Origin: an uncultured Lachnospiraceae bacterium
GTDB taxonomy: Bacteria > Bacillota > Clostridia > Lachnospirales > Lachnospiraceae
Direction of reading: 5' to 3'
DNA: 64,000 nt
Assembly (NCBI GenBank): GCA_947053345.1
Contig: CAMRSM010000015.1
Location: forward strand, 28,784-92,783
Part shown: piece after piece, positions 9,319-17,871 of the stretch
How the letters are laid out: each line of letters starts with the position of its first letter
Numbering within the stretch: the stretch's first letter is position 1
Notes under the pieces: model-generated
Told to the model about the DNA's origin: nothing
The model's input: only the letters and a program-made list of their open reading frames with translations
Database searches by the model: none
Program-made: the position numbers and the translations under genes

Positions 9319-9347
9319 ATTTTACCGCTTTTGGGAGCGGTTGTCAA
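9319..9347 (-). promoter_or_regulatory. kdgK promoter with dyad operator in its spacer
   Basis: On the minus strand: TTGACA, 17 bases, TAAAAT. The spacer is nearly filled by the dyad ACCGCT-N6-AGCGGT (9324-9341), placing a likely repressor site exactly between the -35 and -10 elements. The regulator is not in the window. Confidence 0.75.
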
Positions 9348-9389
9348 TTACGGGATCGAAATAGCCCCCGCCTTGCGCATACACTGTTC

Positions 9390-10229
9390 TCATCCCATCA
9401 CTTCTCCAAGACAATACGCCACAACCGCCTGCTGCACCCACAACAAACTTTCTTTAAATCCATACCCGACAAAATACTTTGAACCAACCACCTCTTCGGT
9501 TACTTCCTCCCCGCGGTAAAACGGCGGGCAGGGATTCAGCACAGCCCCCTCATTCGCGAGCCGCATCGCCGCAAGTGTCACTTGGCAGTCCTTAAAATCA
9601 GGAAGCATCGAAGAAGGCAGGGAATCCGTGCAGATAACATCCTTGCCCACAACCGCTTCCCAAATATTGCGGCAGTTCTTTACCCCTTCCATCTCATAGC
9701 CTTTCCCGCAGCACTGAGTCAGGTCAAGCCCCAATACCTGCGCCGCCTCCTTCCAGGAAAAGCCGATATTCCCGGCCTTGCCGCAAAACAGATATTTATC
9801 CTTCCGAAAATCCTCCCGCATCTTAGATAAGGCATACAAATCCGAAAGCACCTCGCACGGATGGTTACAGTCCGTCATCGCGTTGACCACAGGCGCATCA
9901 AGATACTTTGCCATCGTTTCAATCACGCGGATATCCTTGTGCCTTACAACCACCAGATCCGCCCACTGATCCAAATATCCGCATACATCCCGCAGATCTT
10001 CTTTTTTCTCAAGCACCTCCGCCGGAAAGCGGATGGACTGTCCTCCCTGCAGATAAATCCCCTTCTCAAACGTCACCCGCGTCCGCAGGCTCGAATCCGG
10101 GAAAAATAAGACCGCGCTTTTCTCCCGCAGTCCCCCTTTCCGTTTTCCCTGTTTCATTTCATCCGCAATCCGAAAAATCTGATCCACATCACCGGAATGC
10201 AGATCTGTCAGCCGGATAAAATCCTTCAT
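9390..10229 (-). CDS. Ornithine/aspartate carbamoyltransferase-like protein of unknown substrate
   Basis: A 279-residue carbamoyltransferase-fold protein, shorter than ornithine carbamoyltransferase (about 310-340). The carbamoyl-phosphate motif is present as SSLRTRVTFE near residue 47. The H-P-x-Q motif is altered to HPCEVLSDL. The ornithine loop D-x3-SMG is replaced around VICTDSLPSS, and the catalytic HCLP is changed to NPCPPFYRGEEV. So carbamoyl phosphate binding may be kept while the second substrate differs or catalysis is lost. It overlaps the preceding TrmH-type gene by 4 bases (ATGA), implying translational coupling. No arg or pyr genes are adjacent. Confidence 0.75.
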   Translation of the reverse strand: MKDFIRLTDLHSGDVDQIFRIADEMKQGKRKGGLREKSAVLFFPDSSLRTRVTFEKGIYLQGGQSIRFPAEVLEKKEDLRDVCGYLDQWADLVVVRHKDIRVIETMAKYLDAPVVNAMTDCNHPCEVLSDLYALSKMREDFRKDKYLFCGKAGNIGFSWKEAAQVLGLDLTQCCGKGYEMEGVKNCRNIWEAVVGKDVICTDSLPSSMLPDFKDCQVTLAAMRLANEGAVLNPCPPFYRGEEVTEEVVGSKYFVGYGFKESLLWVQQAVVAYCLGEVMG

Positions 10230-11050
10230 CCCCTCCCTCCCCGCTGCCTCACCACCTCATACATCAAAATCGACGCGGCGCAGCTTACATTAAACGAGGA
10301 CGCGTACGAGCTCTCTGCCATCGGGATGGTACAGAGCTCGTCACAGGCATCCTTGAATGCCTTATTTAATCCCATCGTCTCATTTCCCATCATCATCAGC
10401 AGCGGAACCGTCAGATCTGCCTCCCAGATTGTTTTTTCCTTGTGCGCGGTTGTTCCGAGTATTGTAAAACCGGGGTATCTGCGCTTTAAATCCGCGGCGA
10501 AAGAAAATAGCCCTGCATTATCCTCCATCCGTATCACCGGCATATTAAAAAACGATCCCATCGCCGAAACGACCACATCCGGATCGTACAGATCGACCGC
10601 GTGCCCCGTAAGGATCAGCATGTCCGCGCCGAGCGCATCGCAGGAACGAATCATCGTGCCGAGGTTTCCGCGGTTGGACGGGCGGTCAAACAAAACGAGG
10701 AACGGTGTTTCGGACAATGGCACCTCATCGAGGCTGTCCCCGCGCATCCCGATCACCGCCATCAGCTCCGATGTATCTTCCTTTCCGCTCAAATCCCGCA
10801 TCAGCTCCGATGTCAGACAGTAATTCATTTCCGTGCGGGTATTCGCGATCATATCCTTCGCCCAGCCGGAAAGGTTCGTCTTATCGTACAGGAAAGAATG
10901 GATTTCCCAACGGTTTTTCACTGCCTCGTTAAGGCTGCGGACACCCTCCACCAGAAATTCCCGGTAACGGTATCGTTTGTTGCGGTTTGTCTTTAACACC
11001 TCAAACTTCTGGAATGTACTGTTTCTTGTGTATATATTCGTTTCTTTCAT
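10226..11050 (-). CDS. TrmH/SpoU family RNA 2'-O-methyltransferase
   Basis: An S-adenosylmethionine-dependent RNA ribose methyltransferase of the knotted SPOUT class. The three SpoU motifs are visible: DRPSNRGNLGTMIRSCDALG (motif 1), LLMMMGNETMGLN (motif 2), and IPMAESSYASSFNVSCAASI (motif 3, with SFNVS in place of the common SLNVS). Three consecutive ATG codons begin the frame; the third lies 9 bases after GGAGG and the second 6 bases after, so the start is uncertain by one or two codons. The N-terminal 100 residues resemble the RNA-binding L30e-like domain of TsnR/RlmB relatives. The exact rRNA or tRNA target cannot be told. The gene is coupled to the carbamoyltransferase-like gene. Confidence 0.88.
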   Translation of the reverse strand: MKETNIYTRNSTFQKFEVLKTNRNKRYRYREFLVEGVRSLNEAVKNRWEIHSFLYDKTNLSGWAKDMIANTRTEMNYCLTSELMRDLSGKEDTSELMAVIGMRGDSLDEVPLSETPFLVLFDRPSNRGNLGTMIRSCDALGADMLILTGHAVDLYDPDVVVSAMGSFFNMPVIRMEDNAGLFSFAADLKRRYPGFTILGTTAHKEKTIWEADLTVPLLMMMGNETMGLNKAFKDACDELCTIPMAESSYASSFNVSCAASILMYEVVRQRGGRG

Positions 11051-11235
11051 CATCATAAACCTCCATGATACACGGATTTTTTGCCGCCGTGCTATCCTCA
11101 CGGCAGAACATCCTCCCCGCCATACGCGCACGCGAAAGATATCCCCCGTGTGCCCTTCTCGAAAAATTCCGCCAGCATAAACCCCGCGGATGTTCCTCAC
11201 GATCACGATCCTGACATCAAAACCCGTCCTACCTG

Positions 11236-11241
11236 ATTATA
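11236..11241 (-). promoter_or_regulatory. Extended -10 promoter element for the TrmH-type operon
   Basis: TGT-TATAAT on the minus strand, about 185 bases before the gene. No good -35 was seen, as expected for an extended -10 promoter. Confidence 0.5.
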
Positions 11242-11302
11242 ACATTTTCCCGCCCTGATTACCACTATAAAAGTTTTCGTGGCGCATTTTTTCGAAAAAA
11301 CA

Positions 11303-11331
11303 TTTCAATAAACCGGTTTTTGTGTTATGAT
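11303..11331 (+). promoter_or_regulatory. Extended -10 promoter for the GH26 gene
   Basis: A weak -35 (TTTCAA), 17-base spacer, and TGT-TATGAT as an extended -10. It is 32 bases before the ATG, which has a GGGAGG ribosome site. Confidence 0.65.
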
Positions 11332-11363
11332 AGAGCTATCACGATCCGGGAGGTTTTTGATCT

Positions 11364-12539
11364 ATGAACAAGAAAAAATTATTTACAATATTCCTCTCGC
11401 TTTCCCTGGCACTGCCGGGTTTTGCCGGATGCGGCAAGGGGGAAGCGGATGCGCAGGGCACGCCGACCATCGCGGACAATGCAGGAGAGGATGAATCCAA
11501 AGGAAACGCAGACCATGAAAAAGATACCGCAGGGAGCGGGGAGGCGGGCGAAGACGCAGCGGACGGCGGTGGGGACGATGCGGCAGAAGAAAACACCCCT
11601 GACATCCAGATCACGCACATCCGCGACCTCTCAAATCCGAACGCCACCGAAAAGACGAAGCTTGTTTATGATTACCTGTGCAGCGTCACAGGACAGGGCA
11701 TCATCTCCGGCGTGGAGGAATCCGTTGGTGCCCAGAACTCGAATGCCGAGATCCAGTACATCAAAAAAGTTTCCGACAAATACCCGGCACTGCGCGGCTT
11801 CGATTTTATCAACGACGATTTTGACGGTGTTGTCAAGCGCGCAAGTTTCTGGGGCAACGACATGAAAGGCCTTGTCACGATCAGCTGGCACTGGGGTACC
11901 CCGCCGGACGGCATCGGCTACGAATCCAGCAAGGGCAGCGTTGACATGGACGAACTGCTCACCGAGGGAAGCGAGCTTTACAATGCCATGATCGTCCAGA
12001 TGGACACTGCCGCCGAAGCACTAAAGGAATTACAGGAAGCGGGTGTGGTCGTCCTCTGGCGGCCGTTCCACGAATTTGACGGGCAATGGTTCTGGTGGGG
12101 CAAGGGCGGCAGCGAAAAATTCATCACCCTCTGGAAATTGATGTATGACCGCTACACAAACCATCACGGTCTGAACAATCTGATCTGGGTACTGGGCTAC
12201 AGCAGCCAGGTCAAAAGGGACTGGTATCCGGGCGATGCGTACGTGGATATCTGCGGCGCAGACAGCTACGCGAACGGCACGCGCAAAGCACTGTATAAGC
12301 TTGTATCCGGCTATGCCGCACAAGGTATGCCGATTCCGCTGCACGAGTGCGACAACATCCCCGACCCGGACAAACTGCAGGAAGAAGGGACGAATTGGAC
12401 CTGGTTCATGACATGGACATTGAGTTATCTGAAAGAGAAGAATACAAAAGAAAGCCTAAACGCGATTTTCAATCATGACTATGTGATCACGCTGGATGAA
12501 CTGCCGGATTTTAATGCGCTGATGGAGGGCGCGGAATAA
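11364..12539 (+). CDS. Lipoprotein glycoside hydrolase family 26 (beta-mannanase-type)
   Basis: A secreted 391-residue GH26 enzyme. Residues 1-23 are a lipoprotein signal with lipobox GFAGC, so it should be anchored to the outer face of the membrane. An acidic, Gly/Ala/Asp-rich linker (about 25-75) precedes the catalytic barrel. The acid/base Glu is in VVLWRPFHEFDGQWFWWGK near residue 232. The nucleophile Glu is probably in PIPLHECDNIP near residue 328. The SWHWGTP and ICGADSY segments also fit the family. GH26 enzymes mostly cleave beta-1,4-mannans, but some act on other beta-glucans. It is a single-gene unit with its own promoter and a terminator downstream. Confidence 0.9.
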   Translation: MNKKKLFTIFLSLSLALPGFAGCGKGEADAQGTPTIADNAGEDESKGNADHEKDTAGSGEAGEDAADGGGDDAAEENTPDIQITHIRDLSNPNATEKTKLVYDYLCSVTGQGIISGVEESVGAQNSNAEIQYIKKVSDKYPALRGFDFINDDFDGVVKRASFWGNDMKGLVTISWHWGTPPDGIGYESSKGSVDMDELLTEGSELYNAMIVQMDTAAEALKELQEAGVVVLWRPFHEFDGQWFWWGKGGSEKFITLWKLMYDRYTNHHGLNNLIWVLGYSSQVKRDWYPGDAYVDICGADSYANGTRKALYKLVSGYAAQGMPIPLHECDNIPDPDKLQEEGTNWTWFMTWTLSYLKEKNTKESLNAIFNHDYVITLDELPDFNALMEGAE

Positions 12540-12626
12540 GCAATTAGTAAAACTGCAAAGCTGCATAAAGCTATATTGTCCTTCTGCCGTCCGCTATATC
12601 CGCAAACTTTACTACTGCGTAAATTT

Positions 12627-12658
12627 AAACGCCCCCGCCATGAAAGGCGGGGGCGTTT
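12627..12658. terminator. Bidirectional terminator between convergent genes
   Basis: Thirteen-base perfect GC-rich arms (AAACGCCCCCGCC and complement), 6-base loop, with short T-runs on both sides. It serves the GH26 gene and the opposing Ig-like protein gene. Confidence 0.85.
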
Positions 12659-12722
12659 GTCCACTATATTTTTAATCCAGGGGGATCAAAAAACTATTTC
12701 TTCCGTTCTCTTTCATGACCGC

Positions 12723-15700
12723 TTACTGGGTCACGCCAACCTTGATCGACTTATCGATCGGGATGATCATCTCATAGTAGTACGTGCTCGTTACACCATC
12801 AATTGTTTCCTTGTACGTAACGATGCAGCGAACCTGTTTTACCGATACATAATCGCCCTGAACAACGAAGTCATCGCTCAGCACAACGGTATAGTTTCCT
12901 GCATTGTCCGTAGGATAGCTTCCATCCCTGTTCTTCTTTACATACCCGACATAGATATTTCCGGAGATGTAAGCATCGGTGTTATCATCGTTGAGCTTCT
13001 TAAAGGTAAATGCTTCGCGGACTGCATCCACAACGCCGCTTACCGTTGCCGCAGGCTCACTTACACTGCGGTGATCCCAATTCCAGGCAACTGCCGGCTG
13101 TGTATCGTTAACTTTGATCACAGTGCCCGCCTTGTAAGAAGGCTTCGCGGAATTCTCGGAGATAAACAGGGATACCTGATAGCTTCCGGTCTTGATCTTC
13201 TGGATCAGCTGCCTGCCCTCGATATCCGCTGCGGCAACTGCTGCAGTTCTCGTCGCAGAAGAAAGGCTGTCAATCGCGGAGCCGGATACTACCTTGACAT
13301 CGTTTACAACTCTTACCGGCACAAAATCAAGGTCTTTCCCGTTTGCAACCAGATCCGGGCTGCCGACATAATCATTCATCTGATTGATGATCACGGTATT
13401 CTGATTTATGTCCGTATTTGCAATGGCACTGCTCTTTGCGGTCAACGCAAGATGCTCGATCTTAAAACCGTCGCGGTCCAGACTGTAAGCCTTGATCGTA
13501 ACCGTCTTGTCCTGGATCCTGCCGCTTTCCCAGTCATTTCCGGTAAGTTTCATATCAATATCATTTTTTGCAACAAGCTGATAGTTCTTTACCGCTGCAC
13601 CAGCCGTATTCTTTGCGGAAAATGCCACGGCTGCCGTCAGGGTCTTCTTTGTAATCCCGTCATTGTAGGTCGCAGTACAAAGGACACGGATGCTGCTCAA
13701 CTGGTTTGCCGGAAGATTCTTTGCCTTGATCTTGACCTGATACGAACCATCCCAGATCTGATCCGGACTTTCCGTAACCTCCCCATTCCCATTGTAGAAT
13801 CCTACATAATCCTTTACGGTGCTGTTACCATAAACCTCAAAACTAAGCGTCATATCCCTGGTAAACGCAGCACCCAGCTGATCCACCGGATTCATGGTCA
13901 GCACAATCACATCATCCACATCCCCGCCCGGGTTGTAGCTCAATTTCTGGGAATCTACCGATGCGCTGAAGCCCGTGAACTCCCTCTTTGCCCAAACCTT
14001 GACCGGGCAGACACCGATGTACATCTCATCGTAGTATACGTAGATATTTACGATGCCGTCCTTCGGTTCCTTCGGCGGGAACAGATTTCCGTGCTCCTCA
14101 TCCACGATCAGCTTATCCTCATTCTCCGTCTTGAAGGTGAACTTGGAATCACAGCAGCTCGTAACATCCACTTTCTCATTTCCGTAATAAACATCCGCGT
14201 CAATGATCAGCTTCTTGCCAAGATCATCCGCCGCAAATTCTTTGGAATTAAACGCATCCCAATCCCAGTGCATCTTGCCATCGTCCGCAACACCCCAAGC
14301 CATAATCTGGCCCCTGACAAGGCTGTGGTTGCCCGGACGGATCGTAGTGGTATCCGTCAGCTCATTCCCCTTCTTTTCCTCATTGAAGTAATCCTTGAAG
14401 GTCGCCTTTACATTGACCGCGATATTGGAATCCTTTGTGTAGAAGTAGATGACCGGATTCAGCGGGTCTGTTACAAAATTATACTCTACATGGTACTGCG
14501 TATTGCTGATCTCCTCAAGCGTTACGCTTGCCCTCCAGCCAAGATAATCCCTGCAATCCGTGATGTCAACATCCTGGCCGTTCGCACCTGCCGCATAGAT
14601 GCGGAGCGATACATTTGTTTTGCTCGTATCCTCACCGAGTGTCTCACTGCTTCCCGCGGATACCTTCAACTTCGCCGCCACATTCTTTGTCGTGGTAACG
14701 GTAACTTCCTTATCCTTGTAGCGGATAATGTAATCGGTCTGCTGGTCTAACTCATCGAACATGGTCACGTCAACCACATTCTTAACATCGCCTCTCTGGG
14801 AAAGCTTTCCGATGATGACCGCGGTCTCGCCGATCTTCTCGTTGGAAGCATTCTTTAATACCCTGTAAACCTTGACGATATCTTCCTTCTCGGTTACGTC
14901 CGCGGATGCGGATGTAAAGTACTTGGAAGTCTCATCGACCGCAGCCTTTGCGGTTGCTTCCGTATCAAATGTAACCTCAAATGCGTTGTGCGCAGACTGC
15001 TGTGCGATCATACCCTGCTTTACAACAACCGTATACTCTTTGGAGACACCCATCGGGTATTCGCCGGTCACCGCATCTTTCCCCTCGGACTGAACCGTCC
15101 AGATTGTAAGGGTTGCCTCACCTGTCCCAACCGCGGTCAGCATACCGGTTGTCTTTGTTACCTTAAAAACATTCTCATCCGAAGACTTAAAACGCACACT
15201 GTCCGTTGTGTAGTTCTTCTGGGTTCTGTTCCACTCGGTATTGCCCTCGGCATCCTTGCGGACCGCGGTGAGCTGCAGCTTGTCACCAACCGTAAAACCT
15301 GCCTCAACTTTCTTTGCGCTGTCGGAGCTTAAACCAACTTTCGCGGCGTTTCTCTTTACGGTAACAACACATTCTTTGACTACGGTATCCACATCCTCGC
15401 CGGTAAATGTTGCAGTAACGGTCGTGCTCCCGACTTTGACTGCCGTAACTTTCCCCTTGCTGTTTACGGTAGCAATGTCAGTATCAGCGGATTCGAACAT
15501 GACTTTATCATAACCGTTCTCCCGCCAGCCCCAGACGCTTGCGTAACGCTCGCCTTTCAAATTTCCCGTGATATCATTGCCTTCCCCGGCTTCACTGCCC
15601 TCGCCATTGCCGCTGTCAAGATACAGCCGCAATGTTTTGTACATATCCGGCTCATGGGATGCCGCAGCTGCCGTCTTAGCCGGAAGCATGGTCACAACCA

Positions 15701-15746
15701 TTGCGAGGGCTAACACGAAGGCGATCTTTTTGAAGATACTCTTCAT
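12723..15746 (-). CDS. Large secreted Ig-like (BIG_2) domain protein
   Basis: A 1007-residue exported protein. The start MKSIFKKIAFVLALAM has AAGGAGG 8 bases upstream. The signal peptide ends near AKTAAAAS (residue 30). Residues about 80-131 are a typical bacterial Ig-like group 2 domain (SADTDIATVNSKGKVTAV), and about 132-245 form a second one (SSDENVFKVTKTTGMLTAV). The rest is beta-rich with repeated strand-like segments, probably more Ig-like modules. There is no LPXTG motif, SLH domain or C-terminal membrane helix, so it is either released or held non-covalently. Such proteins usually serve as surface scaffolds or adhesins. I cannot assign a ligand. A 7-base inverted repeat (15787-15828) sits in its leader. 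Confidence 0.85.
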   Translation of the reverse strand: MKSIFKKIAFVLALAMVVTMLPAKTAAAASHEPDMYKTLRLYLDSGNGEGSEAGEGNDITGNLKGERYASVWGWRENGYDKVMFESADTDIATVNSKGKVTAVKVGSTTVTATFTGEDVDTVVKECVVTVKRNAAKVGLSSDSAKKVEAGFTVGDKLQLTAVRKDAEGNTEWNRTQKNYTTDSVRFKSSDENVFKVTKTTGMLTAVGTGEATLTIWTVQSEGKDAVTGEYPMGVSKEYTVVVKQGMIAQQSAHNAFEVTFDTEATAKAAVDETSKYFTSASADVTEKEDIVKVYRVLKNASNEKIGETAVIIGKLSQRGDVKNVVDVTMFDELDQQTDYIIRYKDKEVTVTTTKNVAAKLKVSAGSSETLGEDTSKTNVSLRIYAAGANGQDVDITDCRDYLGWRASVTLEEISNTQYHVEYNFVTDPLNPVIYFYTKDSNIAVNVKATFKDYFNEEKKGNELTDTTTIRPGNHSLVRGQIMAWGVADDGKMHWDWDAFNSKEFAADDLGKKLIIDADVYYGNEKVDVTSCCDSKFTFKTENEDKLIVDEEHGNLFPPKEPKDGIVNIYVYYDEMYIGVCPVKVWAKREFTGFSASVDSQKLSYNPGGDVDDVIVLTMNPVDQLGAAFTRDMTLSFEVYGNSTVKDYVGFYNGNGEVTESPDQIWDGSYQVKIKAKNLPANQLSSIRVLCTATYNDGITKKTLTAAVAFSAKNTAGAAVKNYQLVAKNDIDMKLTGNDWESGRIQDKTVTIKAYSLDRDGFKIEHLALTAKSSAIANTDINQNTVIINQMNDYVGSPDLVANGKDLDFVPVRVVNDVKVVSGSAIDSLSSATRTAAVAAADIEGRQLIQKIKTGSYQVSLFISENSAKPSYKAGTVIKVNDTQPAVAWNWDHRSVSEPAATVSGVVDAVREAFTFKKLNDDNTDAYISGNIYVGYVKKNRDGSYPTDNAGNYTVVLSDDFVVQGDYVSVKQVRCIVTYKETIDGVTSTYYYEMIIPIDKSIKVGVTQ

Positions 15747-15942
15747 TTTCTCTTCCTCCTTAAAAAATTTTGGGTTTGATTGGTGCTTCTGGCCGATTGC
15801 GGCGAACATGCGACAAATTCAGCCAGAATCCTGATTTTGTCTGCGGGAATCCTTGACTAGTATTAAAATATGTGGTTATAATGTGCGTTAATAATACAAT
15901 ACCAAACATAAATCAGCACAAAACCACGGCTTTCCAAACAAA

Positions 15943-15967
15943 AAACCCAGGCTTTGCGCCTGGGTTT
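15943..15967 (-). terminator. Terminator after the small ORF downstream of the MutS-like pair
   Basis: Perfect 10-base arms AAACCCAGGC / GCCTGGGTTT with a 5-base loop, followed on the minus strand by TTTTTTGTTT. It is 7 bases after the stop of the 41-codon ORF. Confidence 0.85.
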
Positions 15968-15974
15968 CCTCCTG

Positions 15975-16100
15975 TCATATGTCAAAATCTATTTCATAGT
16001 AGTTGTACTCATAGTCGTACAGATAAATTGAGTTTTCGCATATGGTATAGGTTTCATCAATGTTGATTTCAATGTGACATATCTCATTCTGTAAAATCAT
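15975..16100 (-). CDS. Small acidic, tyrosine-rich protein (41 residues), unrecognised
   Basis: An ATG-to-TGA frame of 41 residues beginning MILQNEICHIEINIDE. It is strongly acidic and Ile/Tyr-rich, has two Cys (residues 8 and 21), and ends in a run of Tyr, Asp and Glu. There is no signal peptide or membrane helix. It lies 70 bases after the second MutS-like gene on the same strand and just before a strong terminator, so it is probably the last gene of that transcript or a short transcript of its own. The ribosome site is weak (CGGGGTG, 5 bases before the ATG). I do not recognise the family. The intergenic interval around it holds no other gene. Confidence 0.5.
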   Translation of the reverse strand: MILQNEICHIEINIDETYTICENSIYLYDYEYNYYEIDFDI

Positions 16101-16170
16101 GTAACACCCCGAAAAACCAATTTATCTATGTGTAAAAAAGATTTATAAAGCCAATCCCTGTCCCGCCTCC

Positions 16171-17754
16171 TCATCCCCCAATCAATTCCTCGTACAGATC
16201 GAGCCCAAAACTCGTATTCTCCGGTGCCTGTTCTACCATCCGGTACGTGCGCGTACCATCCTCCCTGCGCTGCGCGCTCAAAAACACCATAGATTCTTCC
16301 CGCCCGGCATACAGCTTTCGCGCAAACGCCAGAAGATGCGTTACCATACCGACCGTGACACCGCCCTCATACAATGCCGACACAAGTTCCATCGCGATTA
16401 CCGAGCCTTCCTTTTCCGTTGTTGTCGCGAAAGATTCGTTGAGCAACACCAGGGAATCCCTCGTCACATGGCGCACGATCCCATCCATCCGCCGCAGTTC
16501 CTCGTCCAGCCGCCCCGAATTCATTGACTGATCCTCCCGCCTTGTAAAATGCGTAAAAATATTGCGGTATAGGCAGCCCTCAAACCGTGCCGCCGGAACG
16601 AACATCCCACACTGCATCATGATCTGCGCGATCCCAAGGCTGCGCAGATAGGTGGATTTTCCGCCCTGGTTTGCCCCCGTCACGACAAACAGCCGGCATC
16701 CGTCTGCATCAAGGGCATTGCTGACCGGATGGATGCGCATCAAAATCGCCATGCCCGGCTCATATAATCCTGCAAACCGAATCCCGGTCTCCCCCTTTTC
16801 GCGCACGGACGGAAACGAAAATGAAAGGCCGATGGATTTCATGCGCTCCGCAAGCTGCACACACCCAAGCAAAAATGCCGCATGCACCCGGAACGCGTCA
16901 AAAAACTCCGCAAGCTCCTCAAAAAACGGCATCAACCAGGCGAGCACCGCCCGGAACGCCTCCGTCTCAAACTGCTTTGCTTCCCGCACGACCGCTTCCT
17001 CCGTCATTGCCACCGTGCCGGCCTTAAACATGTGCCGCAGGATGCTGCCCACGCTCACCGCCTTTGGGTCTCCTGCCGGTGAGGAAGCAGAACGGATTTT
17101 ATGAAGCGCGATGCAGTCAAATTTCATTCCTGCCCCGACCCCGACCAGAAATGAACTTTTCCCGCCTTTCGTAAAAAATTCCATATCGGCAAGGATCACA
17201 TCAAGCCCCGCCGCAAAATCATCATCATAATTTTCCCGCAGGCGCATCCTCAGATCAAACAACCCGTTTCCTGCCGAAAGCCCCTCCTCCGCTTCCAAAA
17301 TAAGCTTTATTTCCTTCAATAACCCGACAAAACCGCAGAGCAGTTCATATGTACCCAGCACTTCCCCGCTGCCCGCCCCCGTCCGGACACGCTGCTCCTT
17401 GCCGCGGATCCCGGCCTGCGCGAGCAATTTTTCCGCCCGCTGCCCGGTTTCATATAAATGCTTTATCAGCTCCGGGTGCTCCAATGCCGACTTTACCACT
17501 TCCTGACGGTATCTTAGCGCTTCCCTGCCGAGAACCGGAACCAGCATCAGACGCTTGACCGTATCATAAATATAAAAGTCTTCTTTCTCCACTGCTTTCA
17601 GCGAGTCCCCCGCCTTCCAGACCGGCCGGCTCGCCGCCTGGAAGATTACTTTGAGGTTTAAATCTTTGATCAGTTCATCCTTCTGCTCATAGCCTGCCTC
17701 CTGCGCAAGTTCCATGTCCGGATAAAGCAGATAGGAATGTATTTTTCCACGCAT
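16171..17754 (-). CDS. MutS-family ATPase lacking mismatch-recognition domain (second of tandem pair)
   Basis: A 527-residue protein. The start is ATG 6 bases after AGGAGG; a TTG one codon upstream is too close. The C-terminal third is a MutS domain V ATPase: Walker A TGANQGGKST near residue 360, and a Walker B region SLVLLNESFATT in which the usual D-E is N-E. GMVTHLL is the switch region. The N-terminal two thirds are helical like the MutS core/lever, but the DNA-binding Phe-x-Glu domain I is absent, as are the Smr and KOW-like parts of MutS2. It is probably not a mismatch-repair MutS. It follows a paralogue on the same strand after 117 bases, suggesting a heterodimer. The substrate is unknown. 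Confidence 0.85.
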   Translation of the reverse strand: MRGKIHSYLLYPDMELAQEAGYEQKDELIKDLNLKVIFQAASRPVWKAGDSLKAVEKEDFYIYDTVKRLMLVPVLGREALRYRQEVVKSALEHPELIKHLYETGQRAEKLLAQAGIRGKEQRVRTGAGSGEVLGTYELLCGFVGLLKEIKLILEAEEGLSAGNGLFDLRMRLRENYDDDFAAGLDVILADMEFFTKGGKSSFLVGVGAGMKFDCIALHKIRSASSPAGDPKAVSVGSILRHMFKAGTVAMTEEAVVREAKQFETEAFRAVLAWLMPFFEELAEFFDAFRVHAAFLLGCVQLAERMKSIGLSFSFPSVREKGETGIRFAGLYEPGMAILMRIHPVSNALDADGCRLFVVTGANQGGKSTYLRSLGIAQIMMQCGMFVPAARFEGCLYRNIFTHFTRREDQSMNSGRLDEELRRMDGIVRHVTRDSLVLLNESFATTTEKEGSVIAMELVSALYEGGVTVGMVTHLLAFARKLYAGREESMVFLSAQRREDGTRTYRMVEQAPENTSFGLDLYEELIGG

Positions 17755-17871
17755 CAAAACCCTCCTGATTCCATTGCATACAAATCGCTTCCATCCCCTA
17801 TTTACAAAGCAATTTCATCTCCCAAACCACTCCCGCAAAAATCTTCCCGGTACTGCGCAGTTCCTGCTGTT

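Noticed and set aside
12576..14750. 724-codon open frame on the plus strand
   Set aside because: Antisense to the Ig-like protein gene, with no ribosome site and no recognisable domain; it arises from the codon use of the real gene.
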